Below the pieces are notes generated by a model. It searched no databases, was not told where the DNA came from, and saw only the letters and a program-made list of their open reading frames with translations. Source: Eggerthella timonensis (lineage in GTDB: Bacteria; Actinomycetota; Coriobacteriia; Coriobacteriales; Eggerthellaceae). From it: a DNA stretch of 64,000 nt. The stretch spans positions 3,703,983 through 3,767,982 of the forward strand of contig NZ_FXXA01000002.1 in the NCBI RefSeq assembly GCF_900184265.1. The letters run 5' to 3'. The translations under genes and the position numbers were made by a program. Below, piece after piece: positions 35,969 to 43,729 of the stretch. Positions within the stretch are counted from its first letter, which is position 1. Every line of letters begins with the position of its first letter.

Positions 35969-36484
35969 ATGGTGGCAACGGACAACCCGTCAGCCGAAAG
36001 GGGTCAATCCCATATCGCGGCGACCTGCATAGCGCTCGCCCTGTTCTCCTTCATGATGTTCTTTTTCGTACAGGTGTGCTGGGTAGGCTACCAGAGCCTA
36101 TCGTTCGACCATGCCCTTTACCAAACGTCATGGCAGCTCGACCAACAGGCGCTCGACAAGATCAAGGCGGGCGGCGACGTGGACGGCTACGTCAGCGAGG
36201 CTATCCTCGCCGATTGGACGCAGATCGACTCGAACGACCTGACCGTGGAGGGCGCGACCTGTGCGGTCGATGCCAAAACGTCCGCGCACGACCTGTCCGG
36301 CACCGACGACAACGAGGCGCTGCTGATCGAGCGCGCGACGAAGACCGTCACGACGGCGCACATCGCGGCGACGGCCACCCTGCGCGTCAAGCTGCTGTTC
36401 CCGGTAGTCGGCATCGACGAGTTGAGCCTAGTACGCGGCATCGACAAGGTTCAGCAAATCTCAACCAGATTCGAGGTGTCGTGA
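35969..36484 (+). CDS. TadE/F-like pseudopilin 2
   Basis: The 171-aa protein has the same plan: AERGQSHIAATCIALALFSF at the N-terminus (prepilin-like GQ site plus helix), then a soluble beta-rich domain. It starts one base after the previous gene, and its stop overlaps the next start (ATGA-type). It is probably a minor pilin. Confidence 0.65.
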   Translation: MVATDNPSAERGQSHIAATCIALALFSFMMFFFVQVCWVGYQSLSFDHALYQTSWQLDQQALDKIKAGGDVDGYVSEAILADWTQIDSNDLTVEGATCAVDAKTSAHDLSGTDDNEALLIERATKTVTTAHIAATATLRVKLLFPVVGIDELSLVRGIDKVQQISTRFEVS

Positions 36485-37080
36485 TGGGCGCGCCCTCCAA
36501 CCCGACGCGCGAGCGCGGAGAAACGCTCATCCTCTGCATCGCAATCGTCCTCGTGCTCCTTGCTTTCCTAGCAATAGGCTTCGACCTGCCGCGAGCTGTC
36601 GCGGCGAAAACCGAACAGGAAAGCGCCCTCAACCTCGCACGCGAGGCCGAGATGACGCCCGCCATAGGGGTGGTCGCGAAGAACTCCGACGATCCCGGCG
36701 CGCTCGTCGCCGCCGAGCTGGTGCGCTCGCTGCGGGCGGGCGGCTACGAAGACCGTATCGAGGTGTGGTTCCACGAGGTTCCCGCCGCCGACCTGCCGGA
36801 GAACCGGCGCGTCTTCGGCTACGAGGTGATTTTGATATCCGACCTCGACCCCGTGTTCGCGCGGGTGCTGGGGGCAACGGACATGCACGTGGCATCGTCG
36901 CTCGTGTCGCTTTCGATGCCCTATGCGGAGACGGTGACGTGGCGGCCAACCAACGCCCGTACAGGCGCGTACACCGCGCAGAGCGGCAGCGAGAGCATCG
37001 CGTTTCAGACGAAAACCTACAGCGACCTTCCAAGCGCTTTGCGCCGGGAACTGGTGCAAGGAACCGAGCAAGCAAACTGA
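36484..37080 (+). CDS. Pseudopilin-like protein 3
   Basis: The 198-aa protein starts with TRERGETLILCIAIVLVLLA, a GE variant of the cleavage motif shared by its neighbours, then a soluble domain. It overlaps the previous stop. It may be a minor pilin or an anchoring subunit. Confidence 0.6.
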   Translation: MGAPSNPTRERGETLILCIAIVLVLLAFLAIGFDLPRAVAAKTEQESALNLAREAEMTPAIGVVAKNSDDPGALVAAELVRSLRAGGYEDRIEVWFHEVPAADLPENRRVFGYEVILISDLDPVFARVLGATDMHVASSLVSLSMPYAETVTWRPTNARTGAYTAQSGSESIAFQTKTYSDLPSALRRELVQGTEQAN

Positions 37081-37102
37081 CAAACAGAGAGGCTGACAAG
37101 AC

Positions 37103-37807
37103 ATGAACAAAAAAGCTGAATTCGACGCGGGGAAGAACCCGGGCAAGAAGAACCCCTCCGAAGCCGTGCGACCGACAGACAAACCCAAGATGCTGGCGTG
37201 CGCCTGCGCCGCGCTGTGTGCGCTCACAGTCGGCACGGCGGTCTGGGCAGGGGTCAACGTGAGCGGCGCGACCGGAGAGGTCGCGCAGTTCAAGGCGGCG
37301 ACACGTCCCGCCGTAGTCGCTACGACCGCCATTCCCTCGGGCACCGTCGTCGGAGCGGGGGACGTGCGCCTCGTGGACGTGCCCGAAACCTACCTCGCAG
37401 AGGATGCTGCCGCAGATCCCGCGTCGGTCATCGGCAAGACGGCGACCGCCAACATCCCCGCCAACGCGCAGGTAGCCCAGTCCAACCTCGCAGGCGCGGG
37501 CAACGTAACGGCGCTCGCCGAGGCAGTGGAGCCGGGGTACGTGGCCGCATCCATCGCCGTCAACTCGGAGACGGGCGTGGCCGGCCTTGTACGCCAGGGC
37601 GATTACGTGGACGTGCTCGCGGAGGGCGGCACGGTCATCGAAGGCGCGCGCGTGCTCGCCTTGGACGCGCAGCTCGCAGGCGAGATCACGCAATACTCCA
37701 CAGTGACGCTCGAAGTCACGGCAGAGCAGGCCGGGGACGTGCAGGCGGCGCAGATGGACAGCGCCGTGCGCCTCGTGCTCAACTCGCGCGTCGCCGAGGC
37801 GGTTTAA
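37103..37807 (+). CDS. cpaB: CpaB/RcpC-like SAF-domain protein
   Basis: The 234-aa protein has one N-terminal membrane segment (CACAALCALTVGTAVWAGV), then a SAF domain (AIPSGTVVGAGDVRLVDVP) and the RcpC-like region YVDVLAEGG. CpaB proteins act as extracytoplasmic assembly factors of Tad pili. It lies directly before tadA with 2 bp between them. Confidence 0.8.
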   Translation: MNKKAEFDAGKNPGKKNPSEAVRPTDKPKMLACACAALCALTVGTAVWAGVNVSGATGEVAQFKAATRPAVVATTAIPSGTVVGAGDVRLVDVPETYLAEDAAADPASVIGKTATANIPANAQVAQSNLAGAGNVTALAEAVEPGYVAASIAVNSETGVAGLVRQGDYVDVLAEGGTVIEGARVLALDAQLAGEITQYSTVTLEVTAEQAGDVQAAQMDSAVRLVLNSRVAEAV

Positions 37808-37809
37808 CG

Positions 37810-39117
37810 ATGGCGGCAACCGATGTGCGCGGCTTGGCCGCAGAGGTCAAGGCGCGCGTCCAGGAAGAGCTATCTGTCGAAGTCGCCGACCTCGGCCGCC
37901 TGCCAGACGAGGACGAGTTGGAGGGAATGATCGGAACGATCTACGGCAGGATGGCCGACGTACTGCCCCTCAACGCCGAGGATGCGGCCGACCTGCGCCG
38001 GAGCCTTGTCGACGACTTCCTGCACTACGGTCCCCTCCATCCCTACCTGTCCGACCCGACCGTCACCGAAGTGTGTGCGAACGGACCCCGCGACATCTTC
38101 GTGGAGGTCAACGGCAGGATGCGCCGCGCGGAGGGCGCGAGCTTCGACAGCGACGACCACCTCATGCGCATCGTCAACCAGATCGGCCAGCAGGTCAACC
38201 GACGATGCGACGAGGCAGCGCCGATCATGGACGCGCGCCTGCCCGACGGTTCCCGCGTCAACGCCGTCTCGCGCTCCGTATCAATTGACGGCACCGCGCT
38301 CACCATCCGCAAGTTCCCCGCCGAGCGGCTGACCGCCGAGGACTACGTGCGCTGGGGCAGTGCAAGCCCCGCGATGATGGCGTTCCTGGCCGCAGCGGTG
38401 GCGGGACGGTGCTCCATCGTCGTCGCAGGGGGCACGGGCGCGGGAAAGACCACGCTGCTGAACATCCTTTCGCACGCCATCCCCGATGACGAGCGAATCA
38501 TCACCATCGAGGACGCGGCGGAGCTGCAACTGTCGCACGATGACCTGGTGCGCATGGAGAGCCGTCCGGCCAACATCGAGGGGGCGGGGCGCATCACGAT
38601 CCACGACCTGCTGCGGACGGCGCTGCGCATGAGGCCGGACCGCATCATCGTCGGCGAGTGCCGCGACGCGGAGGCGCTGGAGATGGTCAACGCCATGACC
38701 ACGGGGCACGACGGCTCGCTCACCACCGTCCACGCCAACGACGTGCCCACCGCGTTCTCCCGGTTGGAAGACATGATCCGTCGCTGCGGCATCGGCTACG
38801 ACTCCACGACCATCAAGCGCATGATCAGCCAAGCCGTCAACCTCGTAGTGGTCGTCAGACGCTACGTGGACGGCTCCCGCAAGATCGCCTCCATCACGGC
38901 GCTCACGGGCGGCATGGAGGGCGATGTGATCTCCAAGGAGGAACTGTTCCGCTTCGAGCCTGCGGGCTTCGACGCGTCCGGCCGCCAGCTCGGCGAGTTT
39001 CACGGTTGCGGGGTGCCGATGGACGGCATCATCGACCGCATCAACTCGTGGGGACAGGCGGTGGACGACGACTGGTTCTTCGACCGATTCGATCCCGAAA
39101 GGGGGTGCCCCGTATGA
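37810..39117 (+). CDS. tadA: TadA/CpaF-family pilus assembly ATPase
   Basis: The 435-aa secretion ATPase has the family N-terminus (YGPLHPYLSDPTVTEV near 73-88), Walker A GGTGAGKTT at 207-215, the Asp box ITIEDAAEL and the Walker B/His-box region (DRIIVGECRD, TGHDGSLTTVHAN). It powers pilus extrusion. Its end overlaps tadB by ATGA. It is distinct from the VirB4 ATPase of the same ICE. Confidence 0.93.
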   Translation: MAATDVRGLAAEVKARVQEELSVEVADLGRLPDEDELEGMIGTIYGRMADVLPLNAEDAADLRRSLVDDFLHYGPLHPYLSDPTVTEVCANGPRDIFVEVNGRMRRAEGASFDSDDHLMRIVNQIGQQVNRRCDEAAPIMDARLPDGSRVNAVSRSVSIDGTALTIRKFPAERLTAEDYVRWGSASPAMMAFLAAAVAGRCSIVVAGGTGAGKTTLLNILSHAIPDDERIITIEDAAELQLSHDDLVRMESRPANIEGAGRITIHDLLRTALRMRPDRIIVGECRDAEALEMVNAMTTGHDGSLTTVHANDVPTAFSRLEDMIRRCGIGYDSTTIKRMISQAVNLVVVVRRYVDGSRKIASITALTGGMEGDVISKEELFRFEPAGFDASGRQLGEFHGCGVPMDGIIDRINSWGQAVDDDWFFDRFDPERGCPV

Positions 39118-40034
39118 GCATTGCCGCAACCGCAACCGCCATCATGGCGCTTGCGCTCGCCACGCTCGCATTCGCGCTCGTCATGTTTTGGAACATACAA
39201 GTAGCATCGCGGGATGCCGAGTACGCGCGCAGGATCGGGTACACGGCGCGCACGAGCGCCGAAAACGCCCGCGAACCGAGAACCTGGTTCGGACGCTCGC
39301 TTTCGGCCAGCCTGACCCGCGCGGGCATCGAGGCCAGACCCTCCGCAGTTCTAGCGGCGACGGCGAGCGCCTGCATGCTCGCGGGAAGCCTGCTGTACTT
39401 CGCTTTTGGAGCGGCGGGTTTCGTCGCAGGCGTCGCAAGCGCAGCCGTCGGCGCTCGCGCCCTCATGGACTATTCAGGCACGAGGCGCGCAAAGTCGTTC
39501 GGCAGGCAGCTTGCCGACGCGCTCCCGATGACCGCCCAGCATCTGCGTGCCGGAATGTCGGTCGAAACGGCTTTCGCGTCGGTCGCCCGTTTCGTCCCGC
39601 AACCCGCCAAAGACGAGTTCCAGCGCGTTGCAGACGAAGTGCGATTCGGGCGCGTGCCCATCGACAAGGCGCTCGGGCATATGGCCTTGCGCACCGGAAA
39701 CACGGACGCCGAGTTCTTGGCAACCGCCGTGGGCGTACAGAAGATCGGCGGCGGCAACCTAGCGGAACTGCTCGAATCGACGGCGGCGAGGATGGAATCG
39801 ACGCAGGAGCTGCAAGGCGACATCGACGCGATCACGTCGCAGGGGCGCTACGCCTCCAAGTTCATCGCGGTGTTCCCGTTCCTCGTGTTGGGGGTAGTGG
39901 TTTTCGGCGCGCCGGACATCGGGGCGGCGTTCTGGTCGAGCGTTTGGTGGCCGCTCGTCGTGGCCGCACTCATCGTACTGGACGCTGCGGCGCTTGTCGC
40001 AGTACGTCGCATATACAAGATGCCGACCGATTAA
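39114..40034 (+). CDS. tadB: TadB-like inner-membrane platform protein
   Basis: The 306-aa protein has N-terminal helices, a type II secretion F domain (QLADALPMTAQHLRAGMSVE near 125-145; IDKALGHMALRTGN) and two C-terminal helices. It is the first of the paired platform proteins that work with TadA. It starts inside the tadA stop codon. Confidence 0.88.
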   Translation: MSIAATATAIMALALATLAFALVMFWNIQVASRDAEYARRIGYTARTSAENAREPRTWFGRSLSASLTRAGIEARPSAVLAATASACMLAGSLLYFAFGAAGFVAGVASAAVGARALMDYSGTRRAKSFGRQLADALPMTAQHLRAGMSVETAFASVARFVPQPAKDEFQRVADEVRFGRVPIDKALGHMALRTGNTDAEFLATAVGVQKIGGGNLAELLESTAARMESTQELQGDIDAITSQGRYASKFIAVFPFLVLGVVVFGAPDIGAAFWSSVWWPLVVAALIVLDAAALVAVRRIYKMPTD

Positions 40035-40043
40035 GGAGGCAGC

Positions 40044-40910
40044 ATGACCATCGTCTACGCAAGCTGCGCGGCGATCATCGCAGGCGTCGCATCGTACCTC
40101 GTAATCTTCGGGCGCATGGCGCGCACCGAACCCGCGCGCGGGAGAACCGAAGCGGCATCCCGGCAGCACATGGCCGCGCTGGCAAGCATCGCCAACAAAG
40201 TGCTCCCGCAAACCCAAGAGGCCGGAGGCAAACTGCGCAAGCGGCTCGCCAGCGCAGGGCTTGCCATGTCGCCGGGCACCTACCACGGCCTGTCCGTGCT
40301 CCTGTGGGCTGCGACCATCGCCGTCCTCGTTCCCGCTATAGCAGCCCTCGACATGCAAGCCGCGCCCAAGGTCGCGCTTGCCGCACTGGCCGCCGCAATC
40401 GTGCTGCTGTGCCCGAGAGCCGCGCTGTCGGTCAAGGCGAGGGTGCGCCAGGAGCAGATCAAGGTCGCCTTGCCGCGAGCGCTCGACCTGCTGGCAACCA
40501 GTATCGAGGCAGGGCTTACACCGCAGCGCTCAATCCGTATCGTGGCGCAGCACAGCAAGGGAGCACTCGCCCATGAGTTCGAGTTGGCCGACCGCGACAT
40601 GGCCATCATGCGCTACACGCTGCCCGAAGCCCTCGACCGCATGGCCGAGCGCTGCGGCGTGGAGGCGCTTTCGCAGTTCGTCGCGGCGCTCAACGCGGGC
40701 ACAGCCGTCGGCGCGTCCGTCGGCGACGTGCTCAAAAGCCAGTCCAAACACGTGTTCGCGCGCCGCCGCCAGGAGCTGCAAGCGCGCGCCAACAAGCTCC
40801 CCGTGCGAATGATCATGCCCATCGGCTTCCTCATGTTGCCCGCCGTCATACTCGCGTTCGCAGCCCCTGTGGCGATCAGCCTGATCGCCAAGCTGTCGGG
40901 GGTGCAATGA
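40044..40910 (+). CDS. tadC: TadC-like inner-membrane platform protein
   Basis: The 288-aa protein is the second T2SSF-domain protein (LPRALDLLATSIEAGLTPQR; LDRMAERCGVEALSQFVAAL), with helices at both ends. AAGGAGG precedes the ATG. The tadA-tadB-tadC order is the core of every Tad system. The next gene overlaps its stop. Confidence 0.88.
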   Translation: MTIVYASCAAIIAGVASYLVIFGRMARTEPARGRTEAASRQHMAALASIANKVLPQTQEAGGKLRKRLASAGLAMSPGTYHGLSVLLWAATIAVLVPAIAALDMQAAPKVALAALAAAIVLLCPRAALSVKARVRQEQIKVALPRALDLLATSIEAGLTPQRSIRIVAQHSKGALAHEFELADRDMAIMRYTLPEALDRMAERCGVEALSQFVAALNAGTAVGASVGDVLKSQSKHVFARRRQELQARANKLPVRMIMPIGFLMLPAVILAFAAPVAISLIAKLSGVQ

Positions 40911-41269
40911 TGGCCGCGCTGATGGTGAGCGACGGACTATCCGCGACGCGCGTGGCCTACTCCAACCTGCGAAGGATGCGCGCGCCCTGGACGCGTGCGC
41001 TCGGTCTAATCGGCAAAAAGTACGTCGATCCCCGATGCGCGTACCTGTTCAACCATTGCCCTTCGGTGCATACGTGCTTCATGTCGCTGCCCATCGACGT
41101 GATCGTATGCGACAGAGATATGCGCGTGCTCCACGTTGAGACGATGCGCCCTTGGTGCCTGTCGTCGACTAGGATACGAGAGTCCCACGCAATCATCGAA
41201 GCTGCTGCGGACAGCGCTGCGGAGCTGGGCATAAAACCGGGATGCGTTCTACTCGTTGAATTTTCGTAA
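40907..41269 (+). CDS. DUF192 family protein at the end of the Tad operon
   Basis: The 120-aa protein carries the DUF192 signature (CPSVHTCFMSLPIDVIVCD, then a C-terminal ALELG-like AAELGIKPG). DUF192 proteins are small beta proteins of unclear function that often lie near Tad genes. It overlaps tadC by ATGA and ends the operon before a terminator. Confidence 0.75.
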   Translation: MMAALMVSDGLSATRVAYSNLRRMRAPWTRALGLIGKKYVDPRCAYLFNHCPSVHTCFMSLPIDVIVCDRDMRVLHVETMRPWCLSSTRIRESHAIIEAAADSAAELGIKPGCVLLVEFS

Positions 41270-41328
41270 AGAAGTCATTCGGTTCGAGTAATGGAACAAA
41301 CTTGTTCCCAAGTTGGTCTCAATCGGCA

Positions 41329-41360
41329 TCTCCCGTCTGGAAAAATAACCAGGCGGGAGA
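41329..41360 (+). terminator. Terminator of the Tad operon
   Basis: Stem TCTCCCGTCTGG / CCAGGCGGGAGA (one mismatch) with an A-rich loop, followed by CTACTTTATG and then TCTCTTTTG. It is the first strong hairpin after the DUF192 gene. Confidence 0.7.
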
Positions 41361-41549
41361 CTACTTTATGAGTCTCTTTTGTTTACTACTAGATTAGAAA
41401 TGTTTCCGCAGAGTTCAATGCGACTGTACAAATCGTACGCCAGCAATCTCAATTCAAAAGCACGGATAAGAAACAGCGGGATCATCGACAAAAGGCAATC
41501 ACTACATTTCAGTCGTAATGCTCTATATGAGTAAGCATACTCTAGCGCT

Positions 41550-41774
41550 ATGAACGAGAAAGATCCTCAAATATGCTTAAAGTCTCTCGGACGTGAAGTG
41601 CGCATGCATCGTCAGAAGCAAGGACTGTCTCAAGCAAAACTCGCGCTGATGATCAACAGTGGTCAATCGTACATTTACAGAATCGAAAGTGGAAAAATCA
41701 ATCTTGGGATAGATAAGCTCATCCGCTTAGCCAACGCTTTGGGTATTGACGTGGCAGACCTGATCAAATTCTGA
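41550..41774 (+). CDS. XRE-family regulator, stand-alone
   Basis: The 74-aa single helix-turn-helix protein has LGREVRMHRQKQGLSQAKLA and SGQSYIYRIESGKINLG. It is convergent with the XRE gene at 41800 and is not closely similar to it. The ~180 bp before it are AT-rich and hold no other gene. It is a probable transcription regulator of the element; the target is unknown. Confidence 0.75.
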   Translation: MNEKDPQICLKSLGREVRMHRQKQGLSQAKLALMINSGQSYIYRIESGKINLGIDKLIRLANALGIDVADLIKF

Positions 41775-41799
41775 GTTGCCTAATACCGTTCGAATATCT

Positions 41800-42021
41800 T
41801 CACAGCTCATCCTCTTCATCGGGGACGTACTCGACCAGATCTCCTGGCTGGCAATTGAGTTCTCGACAGATAGCATTGAGGGTCGAATAGCGAAGAGCCT
41901 TGTTCTTGCCTGTTTTTATATGAGACAAGTTGATGGGAGCTATACCCACTTTGCTTGCAAGGTCGTTTAGCGAAATTTTGCGGTCAGCCATCATTCTATC
42001 AAGACGAGAAATTATTGCCAT
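41800..42021 (-). CDS. XRE regulator (YozG-like) of the ICE peptide module
   Basis: The 73-aa protein has MADRKISLNDLASKVGIAP and LSHIKTGKNKALRYSTL. It is closely similar to the chromosomal protein at 46530-46778. It lies 13 bp downstream of a DUF2975 gene, the yoaS-yozG-type arrangement in which a membrane protein is paired with a small XRE regulator. It probably controls its own operon. Confidence 0.8.
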   Translation of the reverse strand: MAIISRLDRMMADRKISLNDLASKVGIAPINLSHIKTGKNKALRYSTLNAICRELNCQPGDLVEYVPDEEDEL

Positions 42022-42034
42022 TGTTGAATCCCGC

Positions 42035-42577
42035 TTAATCGGTTTCGTCGGTCAAACGCTGCAAAAGCACACCGTATCGAAATAGGACGGATATTCCGTA
42101 TAGTATAACGGCAAAGAACAATGGTTCAGCATTAATTCGTAAGTGTCTCTGTTCCATTCCGTGATTGCCAAGCGCAGAATAATCAACGCCTGCCATATTG
42201 AATGCGTATGTAAATCCCGTAGAAAGAATAGTGTCAATGATTACCAACGCAACGAGTAAGAGCGCAGCGTACCGAAATCGAGATACTTGTTTCATCGTAA
42301 AGGGAGATTCACCATTCACGACGTCCGAAAACGAACGGTAGGCGACGAAAAGCAACAAGAGAGTCACCACGCCATAAGACGCGACATACGATATGCCTTT
42401 CAATTTGCGTGCGTCCACTCCTGCTGTTGCGGCATCCGTAGTCATCAGAACCAACAAAAGGAGCCAAGCAACAAGATAGACAGCTGAGAAAATAAGCGAA
42501 ATGTTTTTCAGGTGTTTGCACACTCGTCTTGCGCCCGATAATGACGCTTCCAACTCCCGAAACTCTTCGCCGCCCAT
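42035..42577 (-). CDS. DUF2975 membrane protein of the ICE peptide module
   Basis: The 180-aa protein has four hydrophobic segments (ISLIFSAVYLVAWLLLLVLM, VVTLLLLFVAYRS, ALLLVALVIIDTILS, FAVILYGISVLF). It also has the family's NGESPFTMKQVSRFR loop and a C-terminus YGVLLQRLTDETD. AAGGAG lies five to six bases before the ATG at 42575-42577. It lies between a 23-codon peptide gene and the XRE gene, an order repeated at 46530-47492. Confidence 0.8.
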   Translation of the reverse strand: MGGEEFRELEASLSGARRVCKHLKNISLIFSAVYLVAWLLLLVLMTTDAATAGVDARKLKGISYVASYGVVTLLLLFVAYRSFSDVVNGESPFTMKQVSRFRYAALLLVALVIIDTILSTGFTYAFNMAGVDYSALGNHGMEQRHLRINAEPLFFAVILYGISVLFRYGVLLQRLTDETD

Positions 42578-42661
42578 ATTATCTCCTTCGATGACGCAAG
42601 CCATCAATTCCTACATTCTTCTTATAAACCGTTTTCATACCGCAGAGCAACGTCGAACCAC

Positions 42662-42733
42662 TTAGTACCCAATTTCGAGTATTCCGATCGCAAAGCAAAG
42701 TGACATCATTTGAGCTTCAGAATGAAACAACAT
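42662..42733 (-). CDS. 23-residue peptide, paralogue of the radical-SAM-linked peptide
   Basis: The tiny gene has a near-consensus AAGGAGGTGA six bases before its ATG. The product starts MLFHSEAQMMSLC and ends FAIGILEIGY. It shares MLF-x-SE, then S-x-C and IG at equal spacing, with the 28-residue peptide at 47406-47492, and both are followed by DUF2975 and XRE genes. No radical SAM gene is present in the ICE, so any modification would need a maturase in trans. Too short for standard gene calling. Confidence 0.65.
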   Translation of the reverse strand: MLFHSEAQMMSLCFAIGILEIGY

Positions 42734-42901
42734 TTTTTCACCTCCTTTATACAGAGAACAGCTTGACTGTATGCGTTTCATAGTTCCTTGTCTTGCAAGG
42801 GAGACGATCAACGTGAGTCAATGCATCTCCCAATACTCTAGATTTAGTATCTTACATGATGTTTCCTACTCAACGTCTAATCTGTCGTAAAAAGCATCAA
42901 C

Positions 42902-42927
42902 TAGATTGATATTTATATATCAATCTA
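42902..42927. promoter_or_regulatory. AT-rich palindrome, candidate operator
   Basis: Ten-bp arms TAGATTGATA / TATCAATCTA around TTTATA in the ~310-bp intergenic region between the divergent peptide module and the sigma-like gene. Possible site of the XRE regulator at 41800-42021 or the one at 41550. Confidence 0.5.
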
Positions 42928-42984
42928 TCTTAATTAGATATTTTTATTCGATTTTTGAATTAATCCTTCACTAACTTCTTACCT

Positions 42985-43042
42985 CCCCGTCCGTACAGAT
43001 GGGGACCGAAATCCGGCTCCTAAATATGATCGGAAGGAGCCG
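42985..43042 (+). promoter_or_regulatory. Leader with two hairpins, the second hiding the ribosome-binding site
   Basis: Hairpin CCCC-GTCCGTACAGAT-GGGG (42985-43004) shares GTCCGTA-x-AGA with the structured element at 43507. A second hairpin, CGGCTCC / GGAGCCG (43014-43042), includes the GGAAGGAG at 43032-43039 that serves the GTG at 43046. Translation of the sigma-like gene may therefore be controlled by folding. Confidence 0.55.
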
Positions 43043-43045
43043 ACA

Positions 43046-43489
43046 GTGCCTCGTTTCTACGACACACATCACACCCTATCTAACCACTCTCCCATTTACC
43101 GTGTTTCGGTATCGACAGCAAATGGAAAAGTGGATATTGAAGTGTCTGAAACCATATATGAAGAGATAGGCTCTTTACAACGTGAGTTTTGGCGTATTGA
43201 GCGTCGCGAGGCTCGTCACACGTATCATATTGAGCAGATGAGCGATTGCGACCTTCCATATTCGCGCCTTATCAAAAGCCCTGAGCAATTGCTAATGGAA
43301 CGACTGGAAACGGACGAGATCCGACAAGCACTTCAGAAGATCCCGCCCCTCCAGCTAAGACGTTTTCTGTTACGGCACCTCATCGATCTTCCGATCAAGC
43401 AGATTGCTCAAATCGAAGGATGCTCAGAACGAGCGATTAAATACAGTCTCGCTTTGGCTCGAGAGAATCTTAAAGAACTTCTTTCCTGA
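43046..43489 (+). CDS. Sigma-70 region 4-like protein of the ICE
   Basis: The 147-aa protein has a C-terminal sigma region 4 helix-turn-helix (LPIKQIAQIEGCSERAIKYS near 117-136) and no region 2. Such truncated sigma-like proteins regulate excision or transfer genes in Tn916-like and related ICEs. It begins with GTG. The upstream hairpin could mask its Shine-Dalgarno. It is divergent from the peptide module. Confidence 0.8.
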   Translation: MPRFYDTHHTLSNHSPIYRVSVSTANGKVDIEVSETIYEEIGSLQREFWRIERREARHTYHIEQMSDCDLPYSRLIKSPEQLLMERLETDEIRQALQKIPPLQLRRFLLRHLIDLPIKQIAQIEGCSERAIKYSLALARENLKELLS

Positions 43490-43506
43490 CAGCTTCCTTT
43501 TCCTTT

Positions 43507-43621
43507 GCCCCTGCGTCCGTAAAGACGAGGGGCGTTCGCCTCTCTGCACCTTGATACTAGAATACCCGCAAGCCCTTGCAAGGACATGAGCGCGCCACGC
43601 CATGAGGGTCCTCGTGGGCTT
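43507..43621 (+). ncRNA. Structured leader element, copy 2
   Basis: Hairpin 1 is GCCCC..CGTC-CGTAAA-GACG..GGGGC (43507-43533). Hairpin 2 is AAGCCC..AAGGAC / GTCCTC..GGGCTT (43570-43621), enclosing GAGCGCGCCACGC. It aligns with 32228-32330, including the TTGA-y-A...ATACCC segment between the hairpins, and shows compensating changes in the second stem. It lies upstream of the pemK-like gene. Confidence 0.55.
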
Positions 43622-43664
43622 ACGGGATAACTTCGCGCTTATTTTACAGCGCATCGTTAATTAC

Positions 43665-43699
43665 GAGCCTCGCGTTAGGACAATCCCTGCGCGAGGCTC
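43665..43699 (+). promoter_or_regulatory. Ten-bp perfect hairpin in the pemK leader
   Basis: GAGCCTCGCG / CGCGAGGCTC with a 15-nt loop, 31 bp before the pemK ATG. No T run follows. Possible attenuator or stabilising hairpin. Confidence 0.4.
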
Positions 43700-43729
43700 A
43701 TCTTCATACCTCCGAAAGGACATCGCTCT

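Noticed and set aside
42601-42607. A longer DUF2975 start at 42607
   Set aside because: The ATG at 42575-42577 has AAGGAG at normal spacing and fits the family N-terminus better.
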